64,000 nucleotides of DNA from Henckelia pumila (taxonomy: Eukaryota; Streptophyta; Magnoliopsida; Lamiales; Gesneriaceae), in contig NC_133122.1 of assembly GCF_033568475.1 (NCBI RefSeq), forward strand, positions 186,639,449 through 186,703,448, given 5' to 3'. Under the pieces are notes generated by a model. It was not told where the DNA came from. It worked only from the letters and a program-made list of their open reading frames with translations, and did no database searches. Every line of letters begins with the position of its first letter. The stretch's first letter is position 1. The translations under genes and the position numbers were made by a program. Shown one piece after another: positions 48,905-62,616 of the stretch.

Positions 48905-51900
48905 TTAATTTGAAGCTGAGATGGCAAAACAACTACGGAAGGAATGTGTCAGGATCGCATGATTGAACATTAGGGAGAAGAGGGAAAGAGAGACTGACTT
49001 CCTTGTTGACTTTTTATTTCTTTTAGTTGAGCTATAAGAATCAACATTTTGAGACTTGGAGTGGCTTTTCTTCACCCTTGATTTTGACTCACCTGCAAGC
49101 ATTGACGGTAAATAAGCACGACCTGAAACCAAGGAGCAGTCGTTTCAGAGTTCAACGCATGCATTACCTCTTCGATGAATAAGAGGCGACTGAACTTCAT
49201 CTTCGTCAATTTGTAAATTGGCCACCTCACTACATGCACGTGAACGTGTTCTGGGCTTGGTGATTTTTGATTTTGAAAGCATACTTCTTGTTCCTTGAAT
49301 AGCATGGTCACTTGCTTCACCATCTGTTTCATGTCAAAGAGAAAATTAAAGAAACTTACAACAAATCAATCAATAACTTCCTCAACAATATTTTATGTCC
49401 AACTTGACCCAGGCAGTTTCAATACATGTCAAATCACAAAGCAGAGGAACATTATGAAAAAAAAACAAAAAAATAAAAAGATGGTGTTCATTCCATAATA
49501 TGTCAAGAAGTGAATCCAACAACAAGGCAACGACATGGTATAGCAGAACCTCTATGAATTTTATGAAGTTAAATGATAGGCGACCGACCTGCACTGTGGA
49601 GTTGCGTTGATGGCTAATTGTTCTGCTAGCAGTTGAACTTATGAAGGTGGTGTTTGGGAGAGCTTCTAGGAAGCACTTCTCAACTTTTTCTTCACAAAAG
49701 TTTGAAATTTTGTTAAGAAAAAGCTGAGAAGTGCTTTTTAGACGCTCTCTCAAACACTACTGAAAGGCCAGAGGTGAGAATTTTAATGATAAGCATTTTG
49801 GGAAACAGAGCCAATGTCACAAGTTCGAGCATCAGTTAGTAAATCATGCATGCATATTCAACCCAATATCAGCCACTATCAAGATTGCTCGAGGAAAACA
49901 CATTTCCTCTGATATTTTTTCTCACTTTGCTACTCATAAGTTACGCACATAGCTTGAATGTGTAGAGTAAAAGTCTAAATCGTAGTGCATCATTAAAGCC
50001 TGCCAAGTGCCACAAATTTGACCTAGATAACTTATATACCTTTAACCAGTTTCATAATTTTTTTCTGTTTTGCCTGTTAAATGATTGCGACACAGATAAT
50101 GGATTCAAACACATCAACCATTAAATGTAAGAGCCATTTCGATAGAAAAACTCATCAGCATGTACCAAAAGCTGAATTGCCATGGCATGAACTTCAGAGA
50201 AAAGATAACTAAATCCATCAAATTAGTGGAAAATACCTTCGGTTATTTCAGATATGTCGCTTTCTTCTGCATCTTTCTTAGTTGCCACAAAATATGTTGA
50301 GCTATCTGTTTTCAGCTGATGCGCTTGTGCGTTCTTCGCAGTAAGTTCTTGCTCTTTCTTTTCATCGTGGAACTTATTGATCTTTTCTTCAAATTCTTCA
50401 ATGCTGGATTTTAGTTCTGGTTTAGCAAACTTCTTCCCCTAAAGGTGTATGGAGAATAAGCAGAGAGAATTGACGTTTTAAATATGTTCAAATACGATGT
50501 AACAGAGCAACCCAACTCATTAGTTTATAAATAAACAATTAATACCTTATTGATTATGTTCTTAAAATTTTCCATTACAGTGTCCTCAGATAAGGCATGT
50601 TCATAGGCCTTAAAACACTCCATCAGCTTCCTTATGCTCTTCTCTGTAAAGGCCAGCTGAGAGAGGCAATATGAAATATATTCCAATTGTTTGACATCTG
50701 TAATTTAAGATTAAATTAACATCATTAAATGTCATCTGGTGAAATTGGACATATTACAACATAGATTTTCTCGCTACACGCAGCCTCAACAATATTGGAG
50801 TAGACAAGACTAATTTGAATTTATTCAGGAACTCTTGAATGTTTTGGTTAAAACCAAGAATATAGAATCACAGGTAAAGGTTTACCATTAAGTACAAAGC
50901 TTACTGCAAGGGGCACCCAAAAATGCTTTTATTGTTTGTCGCGACATATTGATTAGATTTATGAAGGGGAAAAACTAGACCAAAATAACTGTCCATACCT
51001 GCTAATCCAACAAACCTATTACATAACTTTTCAACCAGAGCTTCCATTTGCTTGTCCTGGAGAACTCCAACTGACTCAGTAAACTAATACCTCAAAGAAT
51101 GTTTGTTTTATCCCAAATGAGTAACCAAAGTTTATAATACCTTCTTGATGGAACCAATTAAAAACTGCATTATATTGCAGAAAGACTCTTCTTTCAGGTT
51201 CTGGTAGGATAGTTTTCCAAGGATATCTGGAAGTAAATTATATATAGGGTTGCTTCCTGCAACAAAAATTTCAGGTAATCCTTACTGAGAGTACAAGATA
51301 TACAAAATATGGACAATGATTTTAAAGTTCAAAAATTTTTAATACTGATTTTACCTTTCTTCGAAAGTTCATTGAAGAAAAGTTTGGATAGATTACAGAT
51401 CCTTTCATCTTCATCTTCTAATCTCACAGCCATTTCACTTATATAACCTTTAACCTGGACATTTTGATAGTCAAGCGCAATACTAGACATCTAGTGGGGT
51501 TAAAAACAGAAGCAGAGTTCAGAAAGACTCTTTATACCTTCATCATATCATTTAAAATAAGGTGCGAAAGCACCAATACACTGTTCTTTCGGACAGATAC
51601 TGCTGGATCTCTCAGACGAGCATACATGTTTTCTGTCCATGGCTCCAAAAGATTGGGAAACCGAAAAGCCAGATCTCCAAGAGCTATAGTGCAATTTGAA
51701 CGAACAGTTTCTGAAGGTGAATTCTCCACAACAGTGAAAAGCAGTTGGAGATTTAACTGACTGGGAAGTAGGACAAAATAAGATGAAAAATTATCAGACA
51801 TTTGAACATGCAGATATGGTTTGTACGCACCCAGAGGGTCTTTCCATACCAGAATTCAGCATCAATTATCATTAATCGGCATAAAGCAAGCATTGCGGAT

Positions 51901-54900
51901 GTCTGCATTTCAGGATGCTACAACAGGAGAAATTAAGTCAGTTCAAATCAAATTCGAGTATTCGACAGAAAAAAAAAAAACAGGTGTTAATGAATCAAAC
52001 TATAATAAGGTAATCCTAGCAAGGGCTACCAGCTAATTGTGTTGCCCCGATTTGTTCGGCAGACCCAAAAAATTTTGTACTCGTAATATTCTAACGACCT
52101 TTAGCTACAAATAGCACAAACCATACAGAATATATCTATGATTCGCAAAATGAGCAACATTGACAGAATTCTAGGGAAAAAAACATCAAGCAGCCTTTCC
52201 TGATTTGGGACATAAAACTAAGCATACCAACACTCTAACCTTCAAGATATCCTATATGTTTGAAATGCCACATTTAAGACCAATATCATACAATAAAGCA
52301 ATCACCTTTTGCATCAAACTAAAGTTTCTACACAACTTTGACACAAATGGTGCAGAGTAACCAATCAAGTTCTTTTTGGTACTTCCACAGGATATTATTT
52401 CTTTCTCAGCTTTTTCGGCAAGGCTATCAAGCATTGCATCGTCAGAGGCTGCAAGACCTAACTCAGCGTTGATGCCTAAGTCCTGCGAGAAATCAAAACA
52501 AACAAATAGCTATAAATGTTTAATTTACGAGCTAACAATAGATCCAAAATCAGAAAACAACATCAACATCGTCACCTTTTCAGCATCAACTGTTGCGTTG
52601 GCATTAGCTCTATTCTCAGCATCAATTTTCTCTTTCTTGGCCTTTTCTTTTTGAATCTTCCTCACACAAGATTCGATATGGACCAGTTGGTGCACGGCAA
52701 CATGACCAATAATGAATATAGATCTACTGAGTTGTGAAACAGGAACGGATGTAAGTACATTGGAACTGCTATCGTCCAACTCACTTCCACAAAAATCAAA
52801 TACAGACTTGACAGATTTTTTCACTAAACCAGCAGCCATTGTTTCAGGAGTAGGGTGGATAGTGTATATAGTAGCTATAGCTTTATCAGCAGCAGCATAC
52901 CATATATTTTCTGGAAGTGAAAACCCCGTGATTAAACCTTCTAAAATACCAAATACACGACTACCATGAACAGCCAGTAACTTTTTTTTATCTTCTTCAG
53001 ACAACCTTTGTAACGCTAGGCATGCGGTCCTAGCAAGCAAGGGTTCCACCTTTGCCCAACGACCAAATCCGATATCAACAATGTCCTGTATGTGAGAGCT
53101 AAGAACAGCAGGAGAAGATTTTGCTGCCATGCACAGGACACATAAAGCACCGCGACTTTGCTCAGCTGTGGTTCCACCAAAATTGAAACAAAAGAAATCC
53201 CAAAGCGCCGATAACTGGAATAGAAATCAGATGCATTAAGTAAAATCATTCTACTTCGGGACATGAAAATATGGAATTTATGGACTGAACATCACTTATG
53301 TGAAAGGCTATAGAATCAGCGGATAAAGTCATCATCTCAGAAAATTAACAAAACCGTTCTTTGAATTAAAAATCTTCAACAAAGCAATTGAATTCTCATT
53401 GATTTAGGTTTATTTTAAAAAATGAATGCTATCACTTTGAGAGAGTTTAAGATGATATTCATGTAAATTCTTTAAAATCTCCCTACCAATTTCACTTGCT
53501 TTACTACTAAGATCCCTACCATATTCAAATAATTGTTCCTTTATTGGAAATGAATCGAATGTGAAACGACATCAATTGGAAGCATATACAATGACTACAG
53601 CATCCAAACGCCAAACCAAACAAAATTCCACTGTAAATATTTTATATCGTTTCTAAACACAAGATTTACCCAGATTAGAAGCCAAATTTTCCGTAAATTA
53701 GACATATTGCCATTAATCAAGGGAAGAAAGACAAAAAAAACTGCAAATGTCAAATTCCAAGCAACCATCTGCATTCTTCCAAAGTACCACCCCTTGTAAA
53801 ATGAGCAAAATCAGGTATAAATCAATATTAATGGTCAAACCAATGAGAACACTGCTATACAAGTTGTCTTTCAAAGAACTAGTTTCTTGGTTGAGCTTCA
53901 TAGGGTGCATAAGTATGTTAGAAGGGTATAAATCAGTATTCTAAAATCCTTCTCCGCCAAGTAACACATATGATTTAGTCTTATGATGAGAAACCTTGTG
54001 TCAAATATATTGCAAAGTTCATCAGAGGGAGCTCACCATGCACGCAGTTATATCACCTTTGGATACCAGGGCTCCGAGGATGAATTCCAAGGCCGCAAGA
54101 TCTCCAATATTTGAATCAACAGCAAGATTCAAAAGGTTCTTGGCAGTTTCCACAGGATTCTTTCTCAAATATATTGTAGTGAATGCATTCTCTATGGCCT
54201 CATAAATCGATTTGTCTTGAGAAAATACCTGTCCCGCGTAGATAACAACAAAGTTAGAAAATCAAAACAAAACACTGGTCGAAAGTTGGTAGAAACATGA
54301 GCTAAAGGGGAAGAATAATTACTGGAAAGAAAAAACCTAGCTACCTAAAATAACAGCATGATGATGTGAGGCATTACCAAAGGCAACATTTTGCGGAGGC
54401 AGGATTCCGAGCCATCAATTTGAAATTGTCTGCATCTCATGAGCAGTAGAATAGTATTCTCCACATCACTTGATGAAGATGAAGCCATTAACTGAACAAG
54501 AGTAGGCATGGTGGCAGATAAACATTTTGAAAATTTCAAGCCTGTCTCCAATGACGCAACCAATGTCCTTGTTTGCTCCACATTCCCAACATCTGGTACA
54601 AAACTTGTTTGAACTATGCTATCAATTTCACCAGGTACACAGCTATTTGTCATGCCATACTGCTCCTTTGGACCCACTTCAATATCTCCATCTTCAACTC
54701 CACTGTCTTCACAAGAAACATCATCATTTGAAGGAAAACCATCAGACATTTTGGGCGGAGATTGTGGTACTAGCTCATTTAGTTTCTTCTTATACTGGTC
54801 TAAGGTTGCCTCAAAAGAAGCAATTCGAAGTTGAGGCCCAAAAGGATTGTGCTGCAGCATCATTATAAGTAAATTAAGAGCAGACTTCCTGACTATGGCA

Positions 54901-56524
54901 CTCTTATCTTCCAACCTACCTGCAGCAACTGCTGAGACCTCATTCCACAAACCAATTGAAATCGAATGATCCTCGCATAATTCGGACCACACCTGAAGAA
55001 CCCGGCTCCTGGTGTAAGCAGAGACGTCACGGCAGCGTTCCAGTAAGATATCTAACATGGCCTGCTTTGTTCGAAGACGTATAGATTTTGAACTGACCTC
55101 ACCTTCTACATCATTAAAGGCCTTAGATACAAGTTTGCCTAACACTCCAGCAAGAGCATTCCTTATCTTGTAAGATTCTCCTCCAAAGTGTGGGACCAAC
55201 AAGCCAATGTTAGATGAAACAAGCTTTGGCAATCTATCAGCTAGTTCTACCAAAAACCGACCGATATTTTCAGCCCCGACAGTATCTTTGACATAGTCTT
55301 TAGGATTTGTCTTTCCAATGTCACTTATGAGGGATGTAGCCATGCTTCCATCAGCATATTTCTTTTCAGCCCAAGAAACAGCATCAGCCAAGTGCGGAAC
55401 AGAAAAATCATATTTATGAATTAGGTGCAATATAGACGCACATGACTGAGCTACATAGTGATATTTTGTAGCACATGTTCCAACCATACGACATAAAGCT
55501 TCTTTAGTTTCCGAATCTTTTAACAGAACAGGATTCTCAAACATCGACAATGCATTTCTACAAATAACAATTTTGTCAGATCAGATATCTAAACATTAAT
55601 AGATATGAGAACAAAAAATAAATGGAACTCAACCTACTTCACAATGAAGGATAAGAAATTTTCATCTGCATCAGATGAGCCAAAGAGCAACGAGAGGTTG
55701 ATATCCAGTGAGTTAGCGATCAAGTTCATTATTCTTCGCCTTTGGATCTCCCAATTCCATGAGTTCACAGGTTGTCTCTTCCTACTGCTAGCTGCCACCT
55801 AACGAAACCAAGATCATCAGTTTCATCCCAACAACCATTGAGCTATGTTATCAATCACTTGCATGTACCAGTCATCAAATTATTCCAAGATAACATATAA
55901 ATATTCTATATAAAAATATGATTGAATCTGGAGAGTGATTGAGAAAAAAACAAGTTACTTTAGCGGCATTGTTAGCAGAAGTAGTAGTGGATTCCTCGAT
56001 GAGTAGGATGTGGACAAGGAAAAATGTGTAAATCTTAAATGCATTCCGATGAGATGCGACCCTATCAACCACAAGTTGATCACCAGCACACTCATCACCA
56101 TCATCATCTCGTGAGAGGGAACGACGTGAGCGAGAGAGAGAGTCGACATTTGGCAACAAAACACTTAAATTAGACCTCAAGGACTCCACTAAGTTGAACT
56201 TGCAACCGGGTGTGAGGGCAGCAAAAGCCTTGACCAAAGCGTACAATCGGTCGAAAATGTCCTGCTCTTCCACACAGAATAGTTCCTTATCGGACAAATC
56301 AAAGCAAGTCCCTACATCCAAAAAGCGTGACAGACGTTAAAAATCATCGATAATGGCAGAAATCAGTGAGGGTGGGAGAAGATACCTTTTACAAATTCTT
56401 CGAGCTCGGAAGGGCGAAGGGAAGATATAGAAAAGGAACTTTGAACGGTGAGGCGGCCGTAATCGGAAGCGTCATCTTCTTCTAGAGAGGAAAGGGATTG
56501 GGGGAAGATGAAAGATGGAGCCAT
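48905..56524 (-). CDS. CAP-D2: Condensin complex subunit 1 (CAP-D2)
   Basis: Sixteen exons keep one frame of 1377 codons: 56386-56524, 55959-56311, 55638-55798, 54378-55557, 54037-54228, 52576-53214, 52306-52482, 51850-51917, 51538-51760, 51355-51454, 51141-51256, 50999-51056, 50546-50697, 50237-50438, 49168-49323, 48905-49122. All introns are GT-AG. The N-terminus (MAPSFIFPQSLSSLEEDD, then LVESLRSNLSVLLPNVDSLSR) is the conserved Cnd1 start. Exon 4 carries HEAT-type helices (KIRNALAGVLGKLVSKAF, WNEVSAVAAGRL). Exons 9-10 hold the core NLLEPWTENMYARLRD...VRKNSVLVLSHLILNDMMKVKGY. The tail is basic (KSRVKKSHSKSQ) and probably nuclear-targeting. CAP-D2 is a HEAT subunit of condensin I and compacts chromosomes with SMC2 and SMC4. 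An E2F site precedes it; a MITE sits in intron 14. Confidence 0.93.
49650..49757. mobile_element. Short MITE in intron of CAP-D2
   Basis: A 108-bp foldback with ends GTGTTTGGGAGAGC and GCTCTCTCAAACAC. The outer ~43 bp of each side pair with about five mismatches. The GTGTTTGG tip resembles hAT-type plant MITEs, but no clean 8-bp duplication was found. The 123-codon frame across it is intronic and not a gene. Confidence 0.65.
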
Positions 56525-56597
56525 GCTAGACTTAGAGAGAGAGAGTGTGTGTGCGCGTGTGTTGTGTGTTCGAAATCGAAATCGAAATCGAAATCAA

Positions 56598-56605
56598 GCG
56601 GGAAA
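56598..56605 (-). promoter_or_regulatory. E2F consensus site upstream of CAP-D2
   Basis: TTTCCCGC in gene orientation, an exact match to the E2F consensus TTTSSCGC, 74 bp before the CAP-D2 ATG. A GAAATC hexamer repeat (about 56571-56595) lies between. TGGGCC/GGCCCA elements follow at 56616-56655. E2F sites fit S-phase/G2 expression expected for condensin; function here is inferred. Confidence 0.55.
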
Positions 56606-56694
56606 GAAATATTAAATGGGCCCAATTTCTGTTAGCCCAATGTTAACGGCCCATTGTAAATAACAGTGGTTTATGGTTATTGTTTACAAAATAG

Positions 56695-57278
56695 TAGGGG
56701 TGCGCAATCGGTTATAACCGAATTGATCGAACCAACATTATGAAAATCGAACCGACCGATCAAGTTTTTTAACAAACCGAACCGACCAAATTTTTATAAC
56801 AAAATCGAATAAACTGAACCGATTAAAAATCGGTTATTTCGGTTTTCGATCGAAATAACCGATTTTTTATTATTATTTTTTTAAAAAAATCCTTTTAAAA
56901 GACATTTAAAAAAAAAAAACCGAAACTATATGAATAAATTTGGGAAAAGTGAAAAAGTGAAATGAGTCAAAAAATACTATATATCTTTTCTAATTGGATT
57001 GGGTTAAATAAAATTGGGTATATAATACTAAAGCCCAACAAAAATAAAAAAACTTGGATATCAAAGTTAAGGCCCAATATGTATTTTTTAAATATATAAA
57101 TAAATATCGGTTTAATCGGTTAAACCGATATTTTTTGAAAAAAACCGGAATAGAACCGATTAAACCGATATAACCAATATTTTTTAAAAAAACAACCGAT
57201 CAACCGAATAAACCGAATTTCTGATTTTTTTCGGTTCGGTCGGTTTTCTCGATTTTATCGATATTTTGCTCATCCCTA
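56695..57278. mobile_element. hAT-type MITE with 8-bp target duplication
   Basis: The 584-bp element starts TAGGGGTGCGCAA and ends with the complement of TAGGGATGAGCAAA. A perfect 8-bp repeat CAAAATAG flanks it (56687-56694 and 57279-57286), as hAT transposases make. The interior is packed with CCGAACCGA / TCGGTTCGG words and has no protein. It lies 171 bp upstream of the CAP-D2 start codon. Confidence 0.85.
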
Positions 57279-57286
57279 CAAAATAG

Positions 57287-58123
57287 GACTGGGAAAACTT
57301 CCAAAAATAATTTTTACGATTGAACCAATCAAAATCGGTCTAAAACCGGTCGAGAATCGTTCAAACAACCGAAAAAATGGTTTTTCGGATTTTTTGTTTT
57401 TTTTTAATTTAGATTTTTTTAATTTAAAAGTTTAATTTAACATTTTATTATATATACATGATTATTTAGAATTTGTATATTAAAGTTTTTTAATTAATTT
57501 ATTTATTTTTAAAAAATATATAACTATAATTAATATTTTAAATATATTTATATAGTTAGTTAGTTTTCAAACTATGATAAATATATTTTTCCCTATTTAT
57601 ATACATTTTTTATGTTTTTAAAATTTAAATATATATTTTTTAATTATATTATATAAAAAGTTTTTTTGTCTGACCGTCTAGTCGTCTTTTTTAATAGACG
57701 GGTTCGATCAACATTTCAGTTATAAAAACATTTCAAGTTTGATGAATTGAATTCTCTCGGCAAAACAAAACAAAAACACGTTAATTTTAAATGTCAAAAA
57801 ACACATACTATTACTAGCGTTGAATTATGTTTATTTGGCTTGGGTTTTCAAGGAATTTATTTATCTTGTCTCATCCTCTTGCCAATCCGCAGGTCACGAA
57901 CTCATGATCCTTGAAAATACTTGCGTTATAGCATATTTGCACGTAAAAAGAGAAAATTTAAATCCATGTTAAAAATAAAGTTCGTAAAATGTCACTCTTG
58001 ACTCCAACCCACCCAAATGCTCCACACTGGAAAATCCATATTTCAACTCTGCGGGAAAACTTTATTCTCAAAAGCCATTTACATCAGGAAAATCTTAGCA
58101 TATCCATCACCCAGTCCACAAGG
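57287..58123. other. AT-rich spacer downstream of FIS1
   Basis: The first ~100 bases repeat CGGTCTAAAACCGGTCGAGA-type words like those inside the neighbouring MITE, then AT-rich sequence follows. No gene was recognised. The last part should contain the FIS1 3' untranslated region and polyadenylation site. Confidence 0.5.
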
Positions 58124-60483
58124 TCAATTCTTTCGAGCAAGTGCAGCAGCTAACCCTCCTGCTAAAAGTCCAACAGCTGTTGCCGTGATGCCAATTCCAA
58201 TAACACCATCTACAACATGTTCAAGAAAATGGGTTCATACTCTTAACTCAAATTCAGAAAGCATAACTCAAAGATTGACTACAGACACTACCTTTCGTTA
58301 TTCGATCTTCAACAGTCTTCTTTAAAGATAGTGCTTGCCTCCAATCAGGTGCAATCTGCGAATCATAAAACCGGTATAAGTCGTCACATCCAATTTATCC
58401 TTTATGTTATACTCTTACAAGCTCGAAGTCGAGGGTCGAGTTCATCTAGTGCTGTGGAGATAAGAGTAGACTTTGAGGTTGACTTGACTTGTATTTGAGG
58501 ATAGAAGCTGATGATGGACAAGAAAAAGTTACAGCATCACAAGGAGTCAAAAATGATCACAAACCTCCAAGCATTGATCTAGAAGCTGCCTGCTCCTTGA
58601 ATAGTCGCCACTTCTGTAATATCCAACAGCTAGTAGATATAGCTTCTCTCTCTTTTGAAGTGGACTATTAGTGTTGGTGAGTGATTCTGTCAAAGTTTGT
58701 TCCATTAAATTAAAATTATAGGAATATCGTGAAAATAAAAACTGTCTGAAAAACCCCATGCGACGGGGGTGTGGTTCCAAACCTGTATATGTAAATATGG
58801 AATACAGAGCATACCTTTGAGTTCGTACAAATCAAACCATTTAAAGCAAAACACTGGTTATATAATGTATCATAGAACCACATTAACAAGGAACAATCTA
58901 TTGTTAACATTTGCAACTGCTTTTTTACTACCGCCGTTTACTTAACAGAAAAGGTTTACATAAGACAAGAAACACGGGTATCCTAAATGCCGACGGTTAA
59001 AGGCTCAAAGAACAATTATATGCATCTGAATTTTGAATTTTCTCACCTTCAAGCATGGCTATCCCTCGTTGCACGTCTTCTGGCTGTCTGCCATGAACCA
59101 GAGCCCATGATAAACGCATGATACTTTCACTCTTTCGTTCATCAGACTCTTCTTTTGTGGCCTCTGCAACTTCTCTCTCACAGCCCTGCAATGGCATGAC
59201 AAGTGAAATGCTCAACCATGGATTAAGAAAAAGTAATCATGTTATCGCTCATCACCACTCAAATAACACTGTTCTTTTCACTAGTAGAACAGAACGGTGA
59301 TCTTAGAAATTGCAGAAAGATTAATCGCTACCGGATAATTATTCAACCCATGGTCTAATTTCTTCAAAACTAAGATGAAGATCGATGTGCAGCACAAGGA
59401 ATCACGATTCAAAATCCTATGCTGTTGAGACTCATGTTTTATGTAACTTGGATTACGTATAGTGATTAAATGGAATCCACCAAAAAGTTAGATATGCTGC
59501 TTGTATCACAGCAAGTCTTAGAATGATTACATTTGTCGATACAATATCACAACAGATGTAGCTAAGATCTTACTTAAGAAAAACAACCAATGCATTAAAA
59601 ATGTGTCCTCCACAAACATCATCCATTCAAAGAACACTAAAATTACTATCAATGTCATTTAGAACCTCAATCATGCAAGTTCATACATCTCTTTTCTATT
59701 TCCATTCAAAAGTTCATATTTGTCATCACTCTCGTTGAGATCCGGAAATATGGATAAATTCCTTTCTTAAATACGAGATCCATCACTAAACATCATATAT
59801 GCCATCAAAGATTTAAAAGGCTGAAAAAAAATACAACTGTTTCAGCAATTCCCCAACATTTTTTCCAAAATTTTTCCACCGGGTCATGCCGATCCAAACT
59901 CATTTTCACGAATCGTAATCCGTAAACCTATTTTCATTTTTCCAAGTATTCATAAAACATAAAAGCTATGCCTAAAACACTGAAGTTCATTCAGTCAAAT
60001 TCAGCTTTTGCGTTATCCACAAATATGATCTCCTTACTACCGGCAAATAACATAAAAAATAGTCCTGAAGTAAAACAAAAGAACAAAAAAAAAACAAGAA
60101 TTCATAAAAAAAATCGAAAATTCACACGAATTGTCCGTTGTTACGAGAAAATTGGAAAACCGCAAAGGAGACGAAACAAACAAAAATATCACAAAGAATT
60201 CTTAGTAATTACTAAATTATAAACACAAAAATGCAAATAAATTTACCCAATCAAAAACATATGCACATAAAACCGATTCTTTCACGCTTCCATCCATCAT
60301 TAGGACAAAATATATCAAGAAAAAAAAATTAAGAAATGATTTTCGACCATTCTCATTAATAGAGAAATAGAGAGAGCAAGAACTGCGTACGTGAATAACG
60401 TCGGGAGTGGACCATGGGATGTGATCACCGCCGGTGAAGAAATTGGTCACGGATTCGAAGAATTGAGATATTTTAGCGTCCAT
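58124..60483 (-). CDS. FIS1: Mitochondrial fission 1 protein (FIS1)
   Basis: Five exons (60391-60483, 59047-59185, 58565-58686, 58292-58355, 58124-58209) give an intact frame of 167 codons, close to the usual ~170 of plant FIS1A. It starts MDAKISQFFESVTNFF and has tetratricopeptide-like helices (SIMRLSWALVHGRQPEDVQRG, LYLLAVGYYRSGDYSRSRQL). It ends in a single C-terminal membrane anchor (GVIGIGITATAVGLLAGGLA) with the basic tail ARKN. FIS1 is tail-anchored in the outer membrane of mitochondria and in peroxisomes and helps recruit dynamin-related proteins for division. All introns are GT-AG. A TTG just upstream in frame is not needed as a start. GGCCCA-type elements at 60574-60579 may be promoter site II motifs. 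Confidence 0.95.
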
Positions 60484-60599
60484 CGCCTTCAATTCCGATA
60501 CAGAAATTAATAAATTGATTGATACTTTTTCTTTGTGGCATAAAATTAATGAAAAACATGGGATCCAGGAACTGGCCCAGAATGGAGTTATTGGGCAGG

Positions 60600-62616
60600 C
60601 TCGTAATTTTCAAAATTAATTACTATGTCATCTTTTGTAACTGGATTATGTCTATACCCTTGGCCTTCAAAAGGTCGTTTATATGGGCCTTCAAAAGGAT
60701 GGATAGCTAAACTATTCGCAAATTATTATACAACTGAATGCACGTGCTTATACAATTTTTTTTTTGTTTAATACATTGTTTGTGATTAATTTGATTTACA
60801 TAATATAAATATGGTAATATTACAAATATTAAAAGTTATAAAAGTAAATTTGGTATTGACAAAAATATTTTTTCAATCCGCCAAATATAGAACAAGATTG
60901 ATCAATTTTATAAATATATATTTTGAAATACTATTGACCAAAGTTAATTTTTACACATTGCACGATACCAAAACCGAATGTCCAGTCCAATGGTCGTTTT
61001 CAAAAAAGTTGTAGTCCATTCATTTGACATCGCACACAACAATTGTTTAATAATTGTGAAAAAAAGACACAGAAACTTCCTTGAAATTTCACTTGAATTA
61101 TGTATGTATATCATATGATCCTCCAAAGTCCCCAAAACACGCGCCCACCATCCACTCCGACTCCCTCCTTTTCATATTAACGTTACATAATTCTTCTTTT
61201 CTTTTCCTTTTTTTTTAAAGAAAAAGAAGTTGTTTATTATTCATCATTTGAAAAAAAAAAAAAAAATCCAAAACAAAGAAGCTGTTTATATTTCCATCTT
61301 TAAAAAAAAAAAAAAAAAAACTAGCATACTTTATCATTGGTGTTGCGCAAAATCCTTTATCATACTTCTTCTTTCTTATATTATTGGATTGATATTTGAT
61401 ATTTCTATGCATTATAAGATCTGATATCATATATTTTCAAAACCTCCTTGACCTAAAAGTAGCCTATTGTCAAACCAACACATTTAAATATACAAAAAAT
61501 TATTATATTTTTTCGATCGTAAATATATTATCTTGTTTTTCCCTCGTAAATTAAGAAAACATTGGAAAAACAAAACTTACAAATTTACTTTGTGTTTCAT
61601 TCTCGTTTAATTTGTTCAAAAATAGTTATCATCTTCATGAGTACATGATAAAATTTATAGAATGACATAAATTTCAGCCGACTGACCTTGAATAAAATGT
61701 CGACCTCATTCTCCAACCTAAATCATTTTCTACGTACCACTATTTTTGCTAATAGAGATGTGTCCGTAAATAGATTAGAAAATAATATAAAATGGAAATA
61801 ATATATTATATGTATAATATAATATAATGTATAAAAAATCTAAGTATTAGACAAAAGAAAACACCTCTATTTTGGCCAAATTACCGATATTACATTTTTT
61901 TTTTCTTTTGGGTTTTTTTTAAAAAAAAATTGAAATTTCGAAATTTAAGTTTAGTCACTCGATAATTTTTACAACTATGATATTACTCCTATTTGAATCT
62001 AAATTATAAATTGATAAAATATTATGCAATCACGCAATGCGTGCAACGATACATTAGTATATATGATAGTTTGAGCACCTTAGAGTGAGAAGATCAACTT
62101 TTTTCCAAAATTTACCTTACTATATAAATAACTAAATTTTTATTAATATATACTTTCATATTTTTCTTAATTAACCATTATAAATAAGATAAAATTATAA
62201 ATATATTTTAAATTTATTTTTATTTATAAATGAAAAAATAAATATTTAAAAATTATTGAAAAATAAAAATATAATATTTATATATGATATTAAATATGTA
62301 ATATTATTTTATACATATTATATTTTTTGTTATTTTATATACAAGCAATGCAGGTACAATATCTAGCTAGTATTTAACAATATATAATGCGGCCCCCGAA
62401 CTAAAAACTAAATGATGTGTTTGGTAGGTAGGATTAGGAGGAATTATTGTTGATAGTCAAGCGTTTGTCTCGATTTTTACCATCCTCATGATAACCTCAG
62501 GCCCGTGATAGGGGTACCTTTCAAGCTTGAAAAATGGGAATTAAATCCCTGGCCAGACCCAAGTATTGTAATCAACGTTTGAACAGTAATCTTGATAATA
62601 GAGGTATTTTACGTAA
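60600..62616. other. AT-rich intergenic, no gene recognised
   Basis: Contains several A/T homopolymers (61206-61216, 61250-61266, 61301-61320, 61896-61930). No coding frame or terminal repeat is supported. Confidence 0.5.

Noticed and set aside
49382..49753. 123-codon minus-strand frame
   Set aside because: It lies in a CAP-D2 intron and runs through a MITE.
54527..54868. Plus-strand frame of 113 codons
   Set aside because: It overlaps CAP-D2 exon 4 in antisense and has no motif.
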